From Aureispira sp. (GTDB lineage: Bacteria > Bacteroidota > Bacteroidia > Chitinophagales > Saprospiraceae), in assembly GCA_024222455.1 (NCBI GenBank), contig JAAEPD010000513.1:1-47572 (forward strand): a stretch of 47,572 bases of DNA, written 5' to 3'. The notes under the pieces were generated by a model, which was given only the letters and a program-made list of their open reading frames with translations, was not told the origin of the DNA and did no database searches. Shown here one piece after another: positions 28,335-37,197 of the stretch. A program made the translations under genes and the position numbers. Positions within the stretch are counted from its first letter, which is position 1. Every line of letters begins with the position of its first letter.

Positions 28335-29633
28335 ATGAGTAATCGATATATCCCACCAGAGTTAGAGTCTATAGTCAACAGCTATAATAATAATCCTATG
28401 AACATGATGCAACAGACCTCTGCTCCTGCCAACCTGAATGTAAAAAAGGTGCAAATGAGCGAGGTCAGAAGAAGTATCTCTAATCAGGATGCTGTAGATC
28501 AAGTTAGTGGAATAGCCGAAAATGTTCGTAAGAATATCAATAACCTTATTCTTTTTAATAATACGTTGTGTAGTGCTAAGCACCTTGATTTAGACTATAC
28601 AGATCAAAGCAAGAAATATGAAAGTATCTTAGAAAAGATTAATAAGTTGGAGCGTAATGCCCCACATGAAGATGCTGCTATTGTTCGAGAGCATTTAGAG
28701 CAAATTGCTGATCAGATTGAGTTAGAAATATCAAACACTAACTATATCTTTCCTAAGATCATATATTCCTCTATACATATCCATAATTTTGTGCAAAATG
28801 TATATTCTCAGATAGGACATACTGAGTATAAACAAGAAGCCAATGTGGCTTTGAGCAGTATGGCTGCAATAGAGAAATTTTTGGAGTTGGATAAGCTAAA
28901 TGACAAAGAAGGTGTTACTATCGATAGAGCTATTCGAACCATCTCCTTGCTTAATGAAATGGCTGAATATAAACATGAAATTCTTGGACTTAAAAAATTG
29001 GACCAACTCAAAAGTCAACAAACTACTAAAATGGTCTTGGGGACTATGTTTTTTATATTGTTAGCAATGATTGCAGCTATAGTCACTGTTTCGCTTGTAG
29101 GGGTTTCTTGGGCAAACTCTAAAGAATATATGTTACCAGTAGTAGGAGTGCCTTTAGCTGTTATTATATGGGGATTTATAGGCAGTTTTGCTTCCATGCT
29201 TTATCGTTTTAATAGACGACCTATCCATGACTTTGGACATACTGTCAAATGGTTAATTACTCGACCTGTACAAGGGGTTGTATTGAGCTCAGCTTTTTAT
29301 TTGGTACTCATTTCAGGGCAATTTTTATTCACAGGAGAGGTCAAAACAGATGGAGAAGGAGTCTTAAATTCTACCGAGATTATATTGTTTTTATCCTTCT
29401 TGCTAGGGTTTAGTGATCGATTTGGAGATAGTGTCTTCGAAATGTTGGTACAGAAGTATGCTGGTGGTGATGCTAATCCAATCACTCAACCTCCCATAGT
29501 GATTCCGCCTACCGTTATTCATTCCAATACTGGAGCAAATAATACAGAAAATATAAATACAGACACTAATCTTATAGACGACTCTACACCAAGAAACTTA
29601 AATCATACAGATGTAGACAAACCAAGTGGTTAA
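28335..29633 (+). CDS. Polytopic membrane protein with N-terminal helical domain
   Basis: 432 residues, no signal peptide. Residues 1-230 are soluble, polar and helical, including predicted coiled-coil segments (QSKKYESILEKINKLERN, REHLEQIADQIELEIS). Residues about 232-375 hold four hydrophobic segments (MVLGTMFFILLAMIAAIVTV, MLPVVGVPLAVIIWGFIGSF, VQGVVLSSAFYLVLISGQFL, TEIILFLSFLLGFSDRFGD). The cytoplasmic-looking loop YRFNRRPIHDFGHTVKWLIT and the terminal motif GFSDRFGDSVFEMLV look conserved. I recall this membrane module from scattered unannotated proteins, but cannot name a family. The C-terminal 55 residues are a disordered Pro/Thr/Asn tail. It is flanked by terminators on both sides, so it is monocistronic. 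Confidence 0.75.
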   Translation: MSNRYIPPELESIVNSYNNNPMNMMQQTSAPANLNVKKVQMSEVRRSISNQDAVDQVSGIAENVRKNINNLILFNNTLCSAKHLDLDYTDQSKKYESILEKINKLERNAPHEDAAIVREHLEQIADQIELEISNTNYIFPKIIYSSIHIHNFVQNVYSQIGHTEYKQEANVALSSMAAIEKFLELDKLNDKEGVTIDRAIRTISLLNEMAEYKHEILGLKKLDQLKSQQTTKMVLGTMFFILLAMIAAIVTVSLVGVSWANSKEYMLPVVGVPLAVIIWGFIGSFASMLYRFNRRPIHDFGHTVKWLITRPVQGVVLSSAFYLVLISGQFLFTGEVKTDGEGVLNSTEIILFLSFLLGFSDRFGDSVFEMLVQKYAGGDANPITQPPIVIPPTVIHSNTGANNTENINTDTNLIDDSTPRNLNHTDVDKPSG

Positions 29634-29661
29634 TTTTTGACTTGGATGATAGATAAAAAAG

Positions 29662-29704
29662 AATAGACTTAGCCTTAATTTAGGTTAAGTCTATTACTTT
29701 TTTT
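29662..29704 (+). terminator. Rho-independent terminator
   Basis: 13-bp stem AATAGACTTAGCC (29662-29674) / GGTTAAGTCTATT (29683-29695) with one G-U pair, then AC and seven T. Confidence 0.88.
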
Positions 29705-29907
29705 ATAGAAGCCTAAACCGTTTTAAATATAGATTTGCTTGAATTGCTTGGAATACAAGGAGTTAGTATCTTGGTGGTTGTGGAAGTAAAGAAGATGAAA
29801 AAGTTTTATATATCCTCAAAAAATGTTAAATTCACAGGCTTAATAATTTTATCCCTAACATTAAAAAAACTTAAAAAATATTCAACAAATTACTATTTGT
29901 AACTACA

Positions 29908-32796
29908 TTGACTGCTTCTGTGTATAGTGCACAGGCTCAAAATGTAGGTATTAATACACCAACCCCAGATGCAAGTGCTGCACTGGATGTAGTGGCAAAC
30001 AATAGAGGTGTGCTAATACCTCGATTGGCCTTGACTGCTACTGGGAATAATGCTCCTGTAGCAGCTCCTGCTACAAGTTTATTGGTGTATAATACAGCTA
30101 CTGCAGCAGATGTTACTCCTGGTTTTTATTATTGGGATGGTGCACAGTGGGTTCGTTTATCTACCAACTCTGGGACGGATGATCAGAACTTGACAGGCGC
30201 AACCTTGGCAGGTACTACTTTAACTATTGATATTGAAAGTGGAACTTCTGTTGCTGTAGATTTAGCTGCATTGCAAGATGGTGTAGGTACAGATGACCAA
30301 AACTTAACAAGTGCAGTTTTAGCAGGTACTACTTTAACATTAGGGATAGAGAATGGTAATCCTGTATCTGTAAATTTAGCAGGTTTGCAAGATGGAACAG
30401 GCACAGATGATCAAAACTTAACAAGTGCAGTTTTGGCTGGTACTACTTTAACTATTGATATAGAGAATGGTAACCCAGTAGCTGTTAACTTAGCCGCATT
30501 GCAAGATGGTATAGGTACAGACGACCAAAACCTAACAAGTGCGACTTTGGTAGGTACTACCTTAACGCTTGGAATAGAGAATGGTAATCCTGTATCAATC
30601 AACCTAGGGGCTTTAGTAAATGATGCAGATAGTGATCCTACAAATGAGTATAATACTAATGCTACTTTAGCAGGGACAATCCTAACTATTACAGATGGAG
30701 GCGGAAATCAGAATGTAGATTTAGCTTCAATAAGAAGAGATGCCGAAAATGGTCTGTATATAGGGGCTACTGGTGCTGTTCGTTTAGGTACCAATCCTTT
30801 GATTGAAAATACTACAGTTCCTCAAGGAGCTTTTAATATGAATTATAACTTGACTGGTACAGGCGATTTTCATGTACAAGATGCAGGAGCCAATCATTTT
30901 TCTGTATTTGATAATGGAGATGCTGCTTTTGGAAGTGATGTATATTGGAGAGATAACACTACTGCAGGAACTATATTGGCTAGGCTTGTAGATTCTGGAG
31001 ATGATGGATTGTTAGATATTTATAGAAATGGAGCTATGCAACATAGATTGCATGGCAATGGAGCATCTGTATTTAATGAACAAAGTGGCGATTTTGATTT
31101 TAGAATAGAATCTAACAATGATGCTAATATGTTTAGAGTAGATGCAGGAAATGATCGTATTGGTGTTAAAACTGGCGCTCCAAGCCATACTCTACATGTA
31201 ATAGGTTCTGGGGCAGGAGCAACAACCAATGCAGTTGTAACTATGACAACTTTTGCTGATAATGGGGATACTCAAGGTTCTACGGTAGCTGTTCCTGCTA
31301 ATGCAATTGGAGCAACTGTAACTATTGAAGGTGCTGGAGATTTAGATGCAGCTACCGAATTTTTCACAGTATTTTTTAATGGAGCACAAATTGGAGGAAA
31401 TTTAAATACAGGGCTGCAAAACTGTGCTTATAGTAATGTTTTGACAGGACAAAATGTAACAGCTAATGCTATTCCTTTTGCAGGTGGAAATATGCCAATC
31501 TCAGTAACTTCTTCTGCAGCCACTGATGTTGGATTTAGTTGTGCGGCTACAGCTATTCAAGTTCGTATGACTTTTACGTTTACTTTAGCTGCTCCTAGTG
31601 CTCGTTTCCAAAATGGTACTGTACGTGTTGATGATCTTGGTGGTGGTGGTACTCAAATGGTAGTTGCTGACAATAATGGAGATTTAGGTGTTCAAGCTAT
31701 CCCTACAGGTGACATCACTGGTGTAACAGCTGGTGTTGGTCTTACAGGTGGTGGTAACTCTGGAACTGTAACCTTAAATGTAGTTGCTATTAATGGTCTT
31801 ACTGATAATGCGAATGATATTCGTTTGGGCGGGACATTAATTCAGAATACAGCTATTACTCAAGGTATCTATAATATGGACTTTAACCTGAATAGTACAG
31901 GAGATTTTGCAATTCAGGATAATGGCACAGATCGATTTATTGTATATGATAATGGTCGTATAGAAATGCCATGGAATAATGATGCATCTGGAACAGCAAA
32001 TACTGGTACATTAGAAATAGGGAATGCCTTACGTTTCGATGCAAATGAAATTATTACCAATACAAATACTCCTTTATACCTTCAGAATGATAATAATGGA
32101 GATTTAATAGTGGATAATCCTACTATGGTAGTTGATGCAAGTGAAGATCTAGTTCGTTTTGGTACAACAGATGCAACTAGTGACTGGGGGAATGGAAATA
32201 CTGTTGCTGGTGTTGTAGTAGACTATGTAGCTGATTTTGATAGAGATATTGGAGCAACAGGAACTGCTATTGGAATAGGAACAGTTGAATATCTTTTAGA
32301 TCTTTCGTCAGAAACAACTATTAACAATCGTTTTTCTCCTTCAGCAGACAATGTTTATGATTTAGGTTCTGCTACTTTACGTTGGGATGATGTTTATGCT
32401 ACTAATGGTACAATTGTAACTTCAGATGAGCGTGAAAAAGAAAAAATTGTTCCTATGACTTATGGGTTGGCGGAAATAATGAAATTGCGTCCTGTAACTT
32501 ATAAGTGGAAACGTAACAAAATGGGAAGTACTGTATTGTCTGATAGCGATAAAGAAGTTAAATTAGGGCTTATTGCTCAAGAAGTTCAACAAGTATTACC
32601 AGAGGTAGTACAAACACATGATTGGAGAGTAATGAGTGAAGAGCAACCTGATGTTTATACTAGAGAACCAATGGAGCGTTTGGGTATGAGCTATCATGAA
32701 ATTATGCCTGTAATGATCAATGCTATGCAAGAGCAACAAGCTCAAATAGAAGACTTGAAAAAAGAAATAGCTACACTAAAAGCTGAAAAGAAATAA
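29908..32796 (+). CDS. Tail-fibre-like surface protein with S74 chaperone domain
   Basis: At least 962 residues. The N-terminus NVGINTPTPDASAALDV and the GVLIPRLALT segment are typical of Bacteroidota surface/fibre proteins. Four 38-residue tandem repeats (GTDDQNLTSAVLAGTTLTL and so on) follow at about residues 89-240, then a decayed fifth. Two copies of a strand-rich module (RLGTNPLIENTTVPQGAFNM; RLGGTLIQNTAITQGIYNMD) flank the centre. Residues about 838-930 form an S74 intramolecular chaperone (SDEREKEKIVPMTYGLAEIM, LRPVTYKWKRN, LGLIAQEVQQVLPEVV), which drives trimer formation and may cut itself off. A coiled coil ends the chain. The start is doubtful: only TTG 29908 is available, yet the codons just upstream (IFNKLLFVTT) complete a signal peptide without any ATG. 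There is no T9SS sorting domain. Confidence 0.85.
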   Translation: MTASVYSAQAQNVGINTPTPDASAALDVVANNRGVLIPRLALTATGNNAPVAAPATSLLVYNTATAADVTPGFYYWDGAQWVRLSTNSGTDDQNLTGATLAGTTLTIDIESGTSVAVDLAALQDGVGTDDQNLTSAVLAGTTLTLGIENGNPVSVNLAGLQDGTGTDDQNLTSAVLAGTTLTIDIENGNPVAVNLAALQDGIGTDDQNLTSATLVGTTLTLGIENGNPVSINLGALVNDADSDPTNEYNTNATLAGTILTITDGGGNQNVDLASIRRDAENGLYIGATGAVRLGTNPLIENTTVPQGAFNMNYNLTGTGDFHVQDAGANHFSVFDNGDAAFGSDVYWRDNTTAGTILARLVDSGDDGLLDIYRNGAMQHRLHGNGASVFNEQSGDFDFRIESNNDANMFRVDAGNDRIGVKTGAPSHTLHVIGSGAGATTNAVVTMTTFADNGDTQGSTVAVPANAIGATVTIEGAGDLDAATEFFTVFFNGAQIGGNLNTGLQNCAYSNVLTGQNVTANAIPFAGGNMPISVTSSAATDVGFSCAATAIQVRMTFTFTLAAPSARFQNGTVRVDDLGGGGTQMVVADNNGDLGVQAIPTGDITGVTAGVGLTGGGNSGTVTLNVVAINGLTDNANDIRLGGTLIQNTAITQGIYNMDFNLNSTGDFAIQDNGTDRFIVYDNGRIEMPWNNDASGTANTGTLEIGNALRFDANEIITNTNTPLYLQNDNNGDLIVDNPTMVVDASEDLVRFGTTDATSDWGNGNTVAGVVVDYVADFDRDIGATGTAIGIGTVEYLLDLSSETTINNRFSPSADNVYDLGSATLRWDDVYATNGTIVTSDEREKEKIVPMTYGLAEIMKLRPVTYKWKRNKMGSTVLSDSDKEVKLGLIAQEVQQVLPEVVQTHDWRVMSEEQPDVYTREPMERLGMSYHEIMPVMINAMQEQQAQIEDLKKEIATLKAEKK
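30172..30627 (+). repeat. Four 114-bp in-frame tandem repeats
   Basis: The DDQNLT motif recurs with its first Asp codon at 30178, 30292, 30406 and 30520, exactly 114 bp apart, coding 38-residue units. Units 1 and 3 (TLTIDIE) and units 2 and 4 (TLTLGIENGNPVS) are more alike, so a two-unit block probably duplicated. Confidence 0.9.
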
Positions 32797-32815
32797 GACT
32801 TTCTTCTCGAAAAAG

Positions 32816-32845
32816 AAAAAGGCTACCTGTGGGTAGCCTTTTTTT
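32816..32845 (+). terminator. Rho-independent terminator after the S74 protein
   Basis: Stem GGCTACC (32821-32827) / GGTAGCC (32832-32838), extended by A5/T5 pairs, loop TGTG, then a T-run. Confidence 0.92.
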
Positions 32846-32855
32846 ATGCCTAGAA

Positions 32856-32887
32856 TTGCCGAAATCTCGATAGAACTCTTATTTTTG
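32856..32887 (+). promoter_or_regulatory. Candidate promoter of the SAM hydroxide adenosyltransferase-like gene
   Basis: TTG (32856-32858), 21-bp spacer, then TATTTTTG (32880-32887), an exact TAnnTTTG. Spacing agrees with the Bacteroidota -33/-7 consensus. The start codon is 23 bp downstream. Confidence 0.6.
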
Positions 32888-32910
32888 GGAGTTAGTAATA
32901 AAACAACCCT

Positions 32911-33699
32911 ATGAAGATTGTAACATTGACAACAGATTTTGGTCAGCATGACTATTATGTTGGAGCCATGAAAGGAGCTATTCTTTCTTATGGAGTACCA
33001 GCACTATTTGTTGATATTACACATGATATAAAGAACTATAGCATAGCTCAAGCAGCTTTTGTTGTACGCAATACTTACCAAAATTTTCCTGAAGGAACGG
33101 TGCATCTTATTGGTGTTCATAATATATACCAAGAACAACCTGAGTTTATAGCTATTTATCACGACCAACACTATTTTGTGGGGCCAGACAATGGTGTATT
33201 TTCGTTGCTCTTCCCTCAGCAGCCAAAGTTGGTCTATAAGTTAGATACTAAAGATAAAAGTGCTTTTTCTATTAAGAATATATTTGCCAAAGCAGTTGGT
33301 CATATTCTAAATGATAGACCTTTTCATGAGATAGGTATGCCTGTAGAAAAATTATTAAAGCGTTTTTCTTTACAACCTATTGTTAGTGGAGATCAGATAA
33401 GAGGCTCTGTAGTGCACATAGATAACTATGGTAATGTGATCTTGAATATAGATAAGCCCTTTTTTGATAGAGCTTGTCAAAACCGTCCTTTCTTACTTTA
33501 TTTCAAACGCTTTGACCCTATCACAATCGTTAGTCCCAATTATGCCTCTGTACCAGTAGGAGAGGTGCTTTGTTTGTTTAACTCCGCCAACTGTTTAGAG
33601 ATTGCTGTGAATTTGGGAGATGCTTCTACCTTGTTTGGATTGGAACTAGACGATACTATTCAAATCGACTTTTTGGATGGACCAGACTTGGTTCAATAG
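32911..33699 (+). CDS. SAM hydroxide adenosyltransferase (DUF62) family protein
   Basis: 262 residues. It opens with the family signature IVTLTTDFGQHDYYVGAMKG, then FVDITHDI and FVGPDNGVFSLLF. The C-terminal beta-barrel domain holds GSVVHIDNYGNVILNI. Canonical members split S-adenosylmethionine to adenosine and methionine using an Asp/Arg/His triad, Asp and Arg lying in a VDPGVGxxxR motif. Here that stretch reads GVHNIYQEQPEF, so both appear replaced, and the usual His position (FH.RD.F) reads FSIKNIF. Catalysis by the standard mechanism is therefore doubtful. I recall that many Bacteroidota homologues also diverge here, so this may be a subfamily with another role. It is convergent with the LRR gene at 8 bp distance. 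Confidence 0.82.
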   Translation: MKIVTLTTDFGQHDYYVGAMKGAILSYGVPALFVDITHDIKNYSIAQAAFVVRNTYQNFPEGTVHLIGVHNIYQEQPEFIAIYHDQHYFVGPDNGVFSLLFPQQPKLVYKLDTKDKSAFSIKNIFAKAVGHILNDRPFHEIGMPVEKLLKRFSLQPIVSGDQIRGSVVHIDNYGNVILNIDKPFFDRACQNRPFLLYFKRFDPITIVSPNYASVPVGEVLCLFNSANCLEIAVNLGDASTLFGLELDDTIQIDFLDGPDLVQ

Positions 33700-33707
33700 G
33701 GCATTTC

Positions 33708-34994
33708 TTATCGTTCTACTACTTTGCAGTTAGGTAGCAGTTTTTCGAAAAAAGTGCTATCTAGTTTTAGGTACCTACCCCTTTCTTTATAATACAGATT
33801 TTTTACTTCTAACTGTTTTAATTGGGTCAGCATAGCTAGACGTGTAGGAGCTTGCGCAAAATAACAGTTTTCTAAACTCAATGTTTCTAAACTGCTGAGT
33901 TGATGAATGCTTGGAGGAATAATAGTTGGTTCATCTCCACTGCCCAAAGTGATGCTTAAGCGTTTGAGTTTTGGCATCCACATCAGTGGCTTCGGAAACT
34001 GACCAATAGGATTGTTGGTTAAGTACAAATTGCGCAATTCCTGTAGATTTGCTATTTCATTAGGCAAACTACTAATGAGGTGATTGCTTAAGTCTAAACT
34101 AATCAAATTGGGGAGTGAACTAAGACATATTGGAAACGTTTTTTGTTTTTTATAATCACTATAAGGACTTGCTCTCCAATTTAAAATTTGCAATTGCAAC
34201 ATCTTTCCTATAGCCTCTTCCTTATTTAAAAAGTTATTAGTTCCACTCAAGTCTAACATAGTTAAGGTATAGAGTTTATAAAGCTCTGAAGGGAGTTTCT
34301 GTAAAGGAGAATTGGCACCTAATTTTAATACTTTTAAGCTCGGAAGTTGATATAAAATTTTAGGGACTTCCTTGAAATGATTATTATCTATATGTAAGAT
34401 TTTTAAATTTTTGAGTTCTGCTATTTCATCAGGAAGTTTATCTAATCCCATACTACTTAGGACTAAACTTTTTATGTCTTTGAATCGACGAATTATTTTT
34501 GGAATTGTGTGGATATTAGTACTCGAAAGATATAGATTATTGTTATTAATATGCTTTTTGAGAAGATCATATTGAGTATCTTCATCCCCATACTGAAGCA
34601 AATAGCTATAGCCTAGTTTGGGGTCAAAGTAATAGAGCTTTTTTGCAAATCGAATTGGGTTGAAGCAAGTATTGTGTATTTTTTCGAGAATATGACGAGT
34701 AACATCACTGTCATGAATCCATCGTCTAGTCAACAATAGGCTATTGAATGCCTTTAGTGCTTTTCCCTTTAAGGTATATTTTATCAGTTTAGAGGTAGTT
34801 GATTTTAGATGTTGGCCATTGTTTTCAGGAGATAAAAAGGGGGCAAATTGGTTGACTAAAAATAACTCTTCTTTGAATGTTTTGATGGTTGCTTTTTCCT
34901 GTGTCTGTAGCAAAGTTAGGCCTAGCTCAATGCTACTTAAATCATTGGCATTGAGCAATTGTCTTAGGTTTTGTATTTCATCAGAATTAAACAC
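33708..34994 (-). CDS. Cytoplasmic leucine-rich-repeat protein
   Basis: 428 residues, starting at GTG 34994 (an in-frame stop lies four codons upstream, and the N-terminal motif near the start matches its neighbour). It has no signal peptide. Residues about 1-155 are helical. Residues about 158-410 are about ten leucine-rich repeats of the LPxEIxxLxxLxxLxLxxN kind (DKLPDEIAELKNLKILHIDN, SLPNEIANLQELRNLYLTNN). The opening NLRQLLNANDLSSIELGLTL resembles that of the divergent LRR gene next door. LRR solenoids bind proteins; the partner is unknown. The 93-bp gap between the two start codons probably carries divergent promoters. The GTG start may lower expression. Confidence 0.88.
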   Translation of the reverse strand: MFNSDEIQNLRQLLNANDLSSIELGLTLLQTQEKATIKTFKEELFLVNQFAPFLSPENNGQHLKSTTSKLIKYTLKGKALKAFNSLLLTRRWIHDSDVTRHILEKIHNTCFNPIRFAKKLYYFDPKLGYSYLLQYGDEDTQYDLLKKHINNNNLYLSSTNIHTIPKIIRRFKDIKSLVLSSMGLDKLPDEIAELKNLKILHIDNNHFKEVPKILYQLPSLKVLKLGANSPLQKLPSELYKLYTLTMLDLSGTNNFLNKEEAIGKMLQLQILNWRASPYSDYKKQKTFPICLSSLPNLISLDLSNHLISSLPNEIANLQELRNLYLTNNPIGQFPKPLMWMPKLKRLSITLGSGDEPTIIPPSIHQLSSLETLSLENCYFAQAPTRLAMLTQLKQLEVKNLYYKERGRYLKLDSTFFEKLLPNCKVVER

Positions 34995-35087
34995 GATTTT
35001 TTTAGTTTAAGTATAAATCAGTTGGAAACAGGGGAGTAACACCTAGAAAGGTTAGAATTGTTCCACTAAAAATGTATTTTTATTAGT

Positions 35088-35912
35088 ATGTGGACAAAAA
35101 AAGAGTTTAAGAATTGGTTAGAATTGCTACAAAGTGATAATGAAGAGTCTATAGCTGTAGCCTTAGGAATGGCTGAAGGAAATGCTAATGTACAATGGGT
35201 CTTAGATTTATATTTATATCTGATACGATTGCATACTTATGAAAACATGGAAGACTTGAAGGTAGTAGAGATTGCTGATGTTAATTGTGATCTTTCTTTT
35301 CCAGAACCTCTAGTTCCTGCTTACGAGTGGGTATCTCTAGATTTGTCAAACTTTATGCTAGAAAATTTAGTAGCAGATATTAGTCATTTTAGACAGTTGA
35401 AGTTTTTAAATTTGAACGCAAACCGTTTAGGTCATTTACCAAAAGAGATAGGTGAGTTAGTATGTCTTGAACGACTCTATTTAGACGATAATCGATTGGT
35501 TGCATTAAATCCAGCATTGGCAAAACTTCAAAGATTAGAAAACGTACATTTGGCTTATAATCAATTAAAAAATATACCTTTAGAATTCTGCGTTTTGAGC
35601 AGTTTGAAAGTCTTGAATCTAAGGTTTAATGATTTGCCTAGTATTCCTTCAGAAATAGGGCAACTAGAAAGGTTGGAGGTATTGAACCTTGCACAAAACG
35701 ATATCAAAGAGTTACCTATAGAAATGCAGTCCTTGAAGAGCTTGAAAAGTCTGCTTTTGTACGGAAATCGATTGAATGCTGTACCTGAGTGGCTTGGAAC
35801 ATTGCCTAGATTGGAGAACCTGAATTTGGAGCACACAGGCATTTCTGCAAAACAGTTGCCTACTACACTTTTAGAAAAAAAAGAAGCAGGAATATTAGAG
35901 TTGTATATATAG
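35088..35912 (+). CDS. Cytoplasmic leucine-rich-repeat protein
   Basis: 274 residues, no signal peptide. The N-terminal helical segment (KNWLELLQSDNEESIAVALG) parallels the start of the divergent LRR neighbour. Residues about 85-260 form seven or eight leucine-rich repeats (LKFLNLNANRLGHLPKEIGE, LERLYLDDNRLVALNPALAK, LEVLNLAQNDIKELPIEMQS). The ATG at 35088 is the only reasonable start. It is followed by 220 bp of non-coding DNA with a T-run and a -7 box for the next gene, and no strong terminator was seen. A protein-binding role is inferred from the fold; the ligand is unknown. Confidence 0.87.
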   Translation: MWTKKEFKNWLELLQSDNEESIAVALGMAEGNANVQWVLDLYLYLIRLHTYENMEDLKVVEIADVNCDLSFPEPLVPAYEWVSLDLSNFMLENLVADISHFRQLKFLNLNANRLGHLPKEIGELVCLERLYLDDNRLVALNPALAKLQRLENVHLAYNQLKNIPLEFCVLSSLKVLNLRFNDLPSIPSEIGQLERLEVLNLAQNDIKELPIEMQSLKSLKSLLLYGNRLNAVPEWLGTLPRLENLNLEHTGISAKQLPTTLLEKKEAGILELYI

Positions 35913-36077
35913 ATTAACTCCTTGTTAGCAAGAATATTAAGGAATAATAGGTTATCTGCTTAAAATACCTTTACAATCTTCTTTTGAGAAAAGCAAGTTT
36001 TTTTTTTCGGGTTCTTTAAAAAAATGATAATTTGTGAGAACTAGAAAGAAACATTATAATTTTTGAAGGTAAACCGC

Positions 36078-36085
36078 TATTTTTG
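36078..36085 (+). promoter_or_regulatory. -7 box upstream of the exported-protein/GH18 cluster
   Basis: TATTTTTG is an exact TAnnTTTG match 47 bp before the ATG at 36133. The -33 region is unclear. It may drive the run of genes up to 41775. Confidence 0.5.
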
Positions 36086-36132
36086 CTTTTACCGTTTTTA
36101 TTAACCCTTTACCTTAATAATCAACCTAATCT

Positions 36133-37143
36133 ATGAGATCGATCCTGTTATTGATAGGCTGTTGTCTATTGGTTACGCACCTATTAGGTCAACCTAAGCG
36201 TGAAGAACTACACGATGACCTTGTAGAGATAGCTGCTAGAAAACGTCTTGATCTTACCTACGACTTTAAGGCAGGGGAAGATATTTTGTTGACTGCAACA
36301 GAAGTGAATGGCAAAAAAATAGGCAAAATTGTCATAGATCTACCCAAGTCTAGTTTGAAGCTTACAGCTAAAAAAATTGCTAATTTAGAAAACCAGCGTA
36401 TTAGTGTTGCCAAAACAGGCACATATACTTTTCATTTTGTCAACAAGAATTTATTTGCCAAACGAAAAGTAAATATTAAAATTTATAAGCAACCTACAGC
36501 TGTTTATAGAGATTCTATGGTTTTAGATGATATTATTACCTCTACACGTAGAGACACTATACGAAAATTTGTAGTAGATACTATTCCTATTCCAGATATT
36601 ACAAGTGTAGATGTTAAGCTTAGTCCTTCGCTCAATTATGCTGGGATTAGCGATACTTGTATTAGAACAGATCTATTGCTAGAAGATAAGTACCAATATG
36701 CGGTATATTGGGTTGGTGTTGGTACCGAATCAATTCGGGCTTATGAGAAGCTAAAAGCTAATCCACCTCCTGCATGGTCTATAGAGGGCGTGAACGAACC
36801 AATAATGGCTTTTGGACAGGGCTTGACAAGTAATTTGCCTACAGGGCGATCTTCTTTGATGAGGAATATTCGTGTACGGTTTGTTAGTCCTAATTCCAAA
36901 AAGGTAACCTCTCTAACTAAAAAAGATAGAAGTATTCCTCCTTATGGTGTTATTCCATTAAGTAAGGCATCTAAGTATCGAAAGATCATGATGTGTATTA
37001 AGAATTTTAATACAACTACAGGAATACCAGTATATATAAAAATTGCCAAGTTTAGATTGGCACGCAAGTACACCAATGAGATTGTAGTGAAGGAACGAAT
37101 ACAAGAGATCTTTATAGAAAAGAAAATAGAGATAAAGGAATAA
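36133..37143 (+). CDS. Exported protein of unknown function
   Basis: 336 residues with a signal peptide (MRSILLLIGCCLLVTHLLGQ). Residues about 40-115 look like a small beta-sandwich of the GOLD-like kind (ISVAKTGTYTFHFVNKNLFA, KRKVNIKIYKQP), a motif I have seen in other secreted Bacteroidota proteins. The second part contains YQYAVYWVGVGTESIRAYEK, a Pro-rich turn (NPPPAWSIEG) and a basic segment near GRSSLMRNIRVRF. No catalytic motif was recognised. It precedes the first GH18-like gene by 54 bp on the same strand, so it is probably co-transcribed and may work in the same envelope compartment. Confidence 0.72.
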   Translation: MRSILLLIGCCLLVTHLLGQPKREELHDDLVEIAARKRLDLTYDFKAGEDILLTATEVNGKKIGKIVIDLPKSSLKLTAKKIANLENQRISVAKTGTYTFHFVNKNLFAKRKVNIKIYKQPTAVYRDSMVLDDIITSTRRDTIRKFVVDTIPIPDITSVDVKLSPSLNYAGISDTCIRTDLLLEDKYQYAVYWVGVGTESIRAYEKLKANPPPAWSIEGVNEPIMAFGQGLTSNLPTGRSSLMRNIRVRFVSPNSKKVTSLTKKDRSIPPYGVIPLSKASKYRKIMMCIKNFNTTTGIPVYIKIAKFRLARKYTNEIVVKERIQEIFIEKKIEIKE

Positions 37144-37197
37144 GAAATTGGTGTAGAGATAGGAAAATAACAATTGAACCCATTATATACGCTCTTT

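Noticed and set aside
30172-30627. Regular repeats considered as a CRISPR array
   Set aside because: Period 114 bp, in frame, no unique spacers, and they encode protein repeats.
36001-36010. T-run in 35913-36132 considered as a terminator for the second LRR gene
   Set aside because: The ten-T stretch lacks a convincing stem before it.
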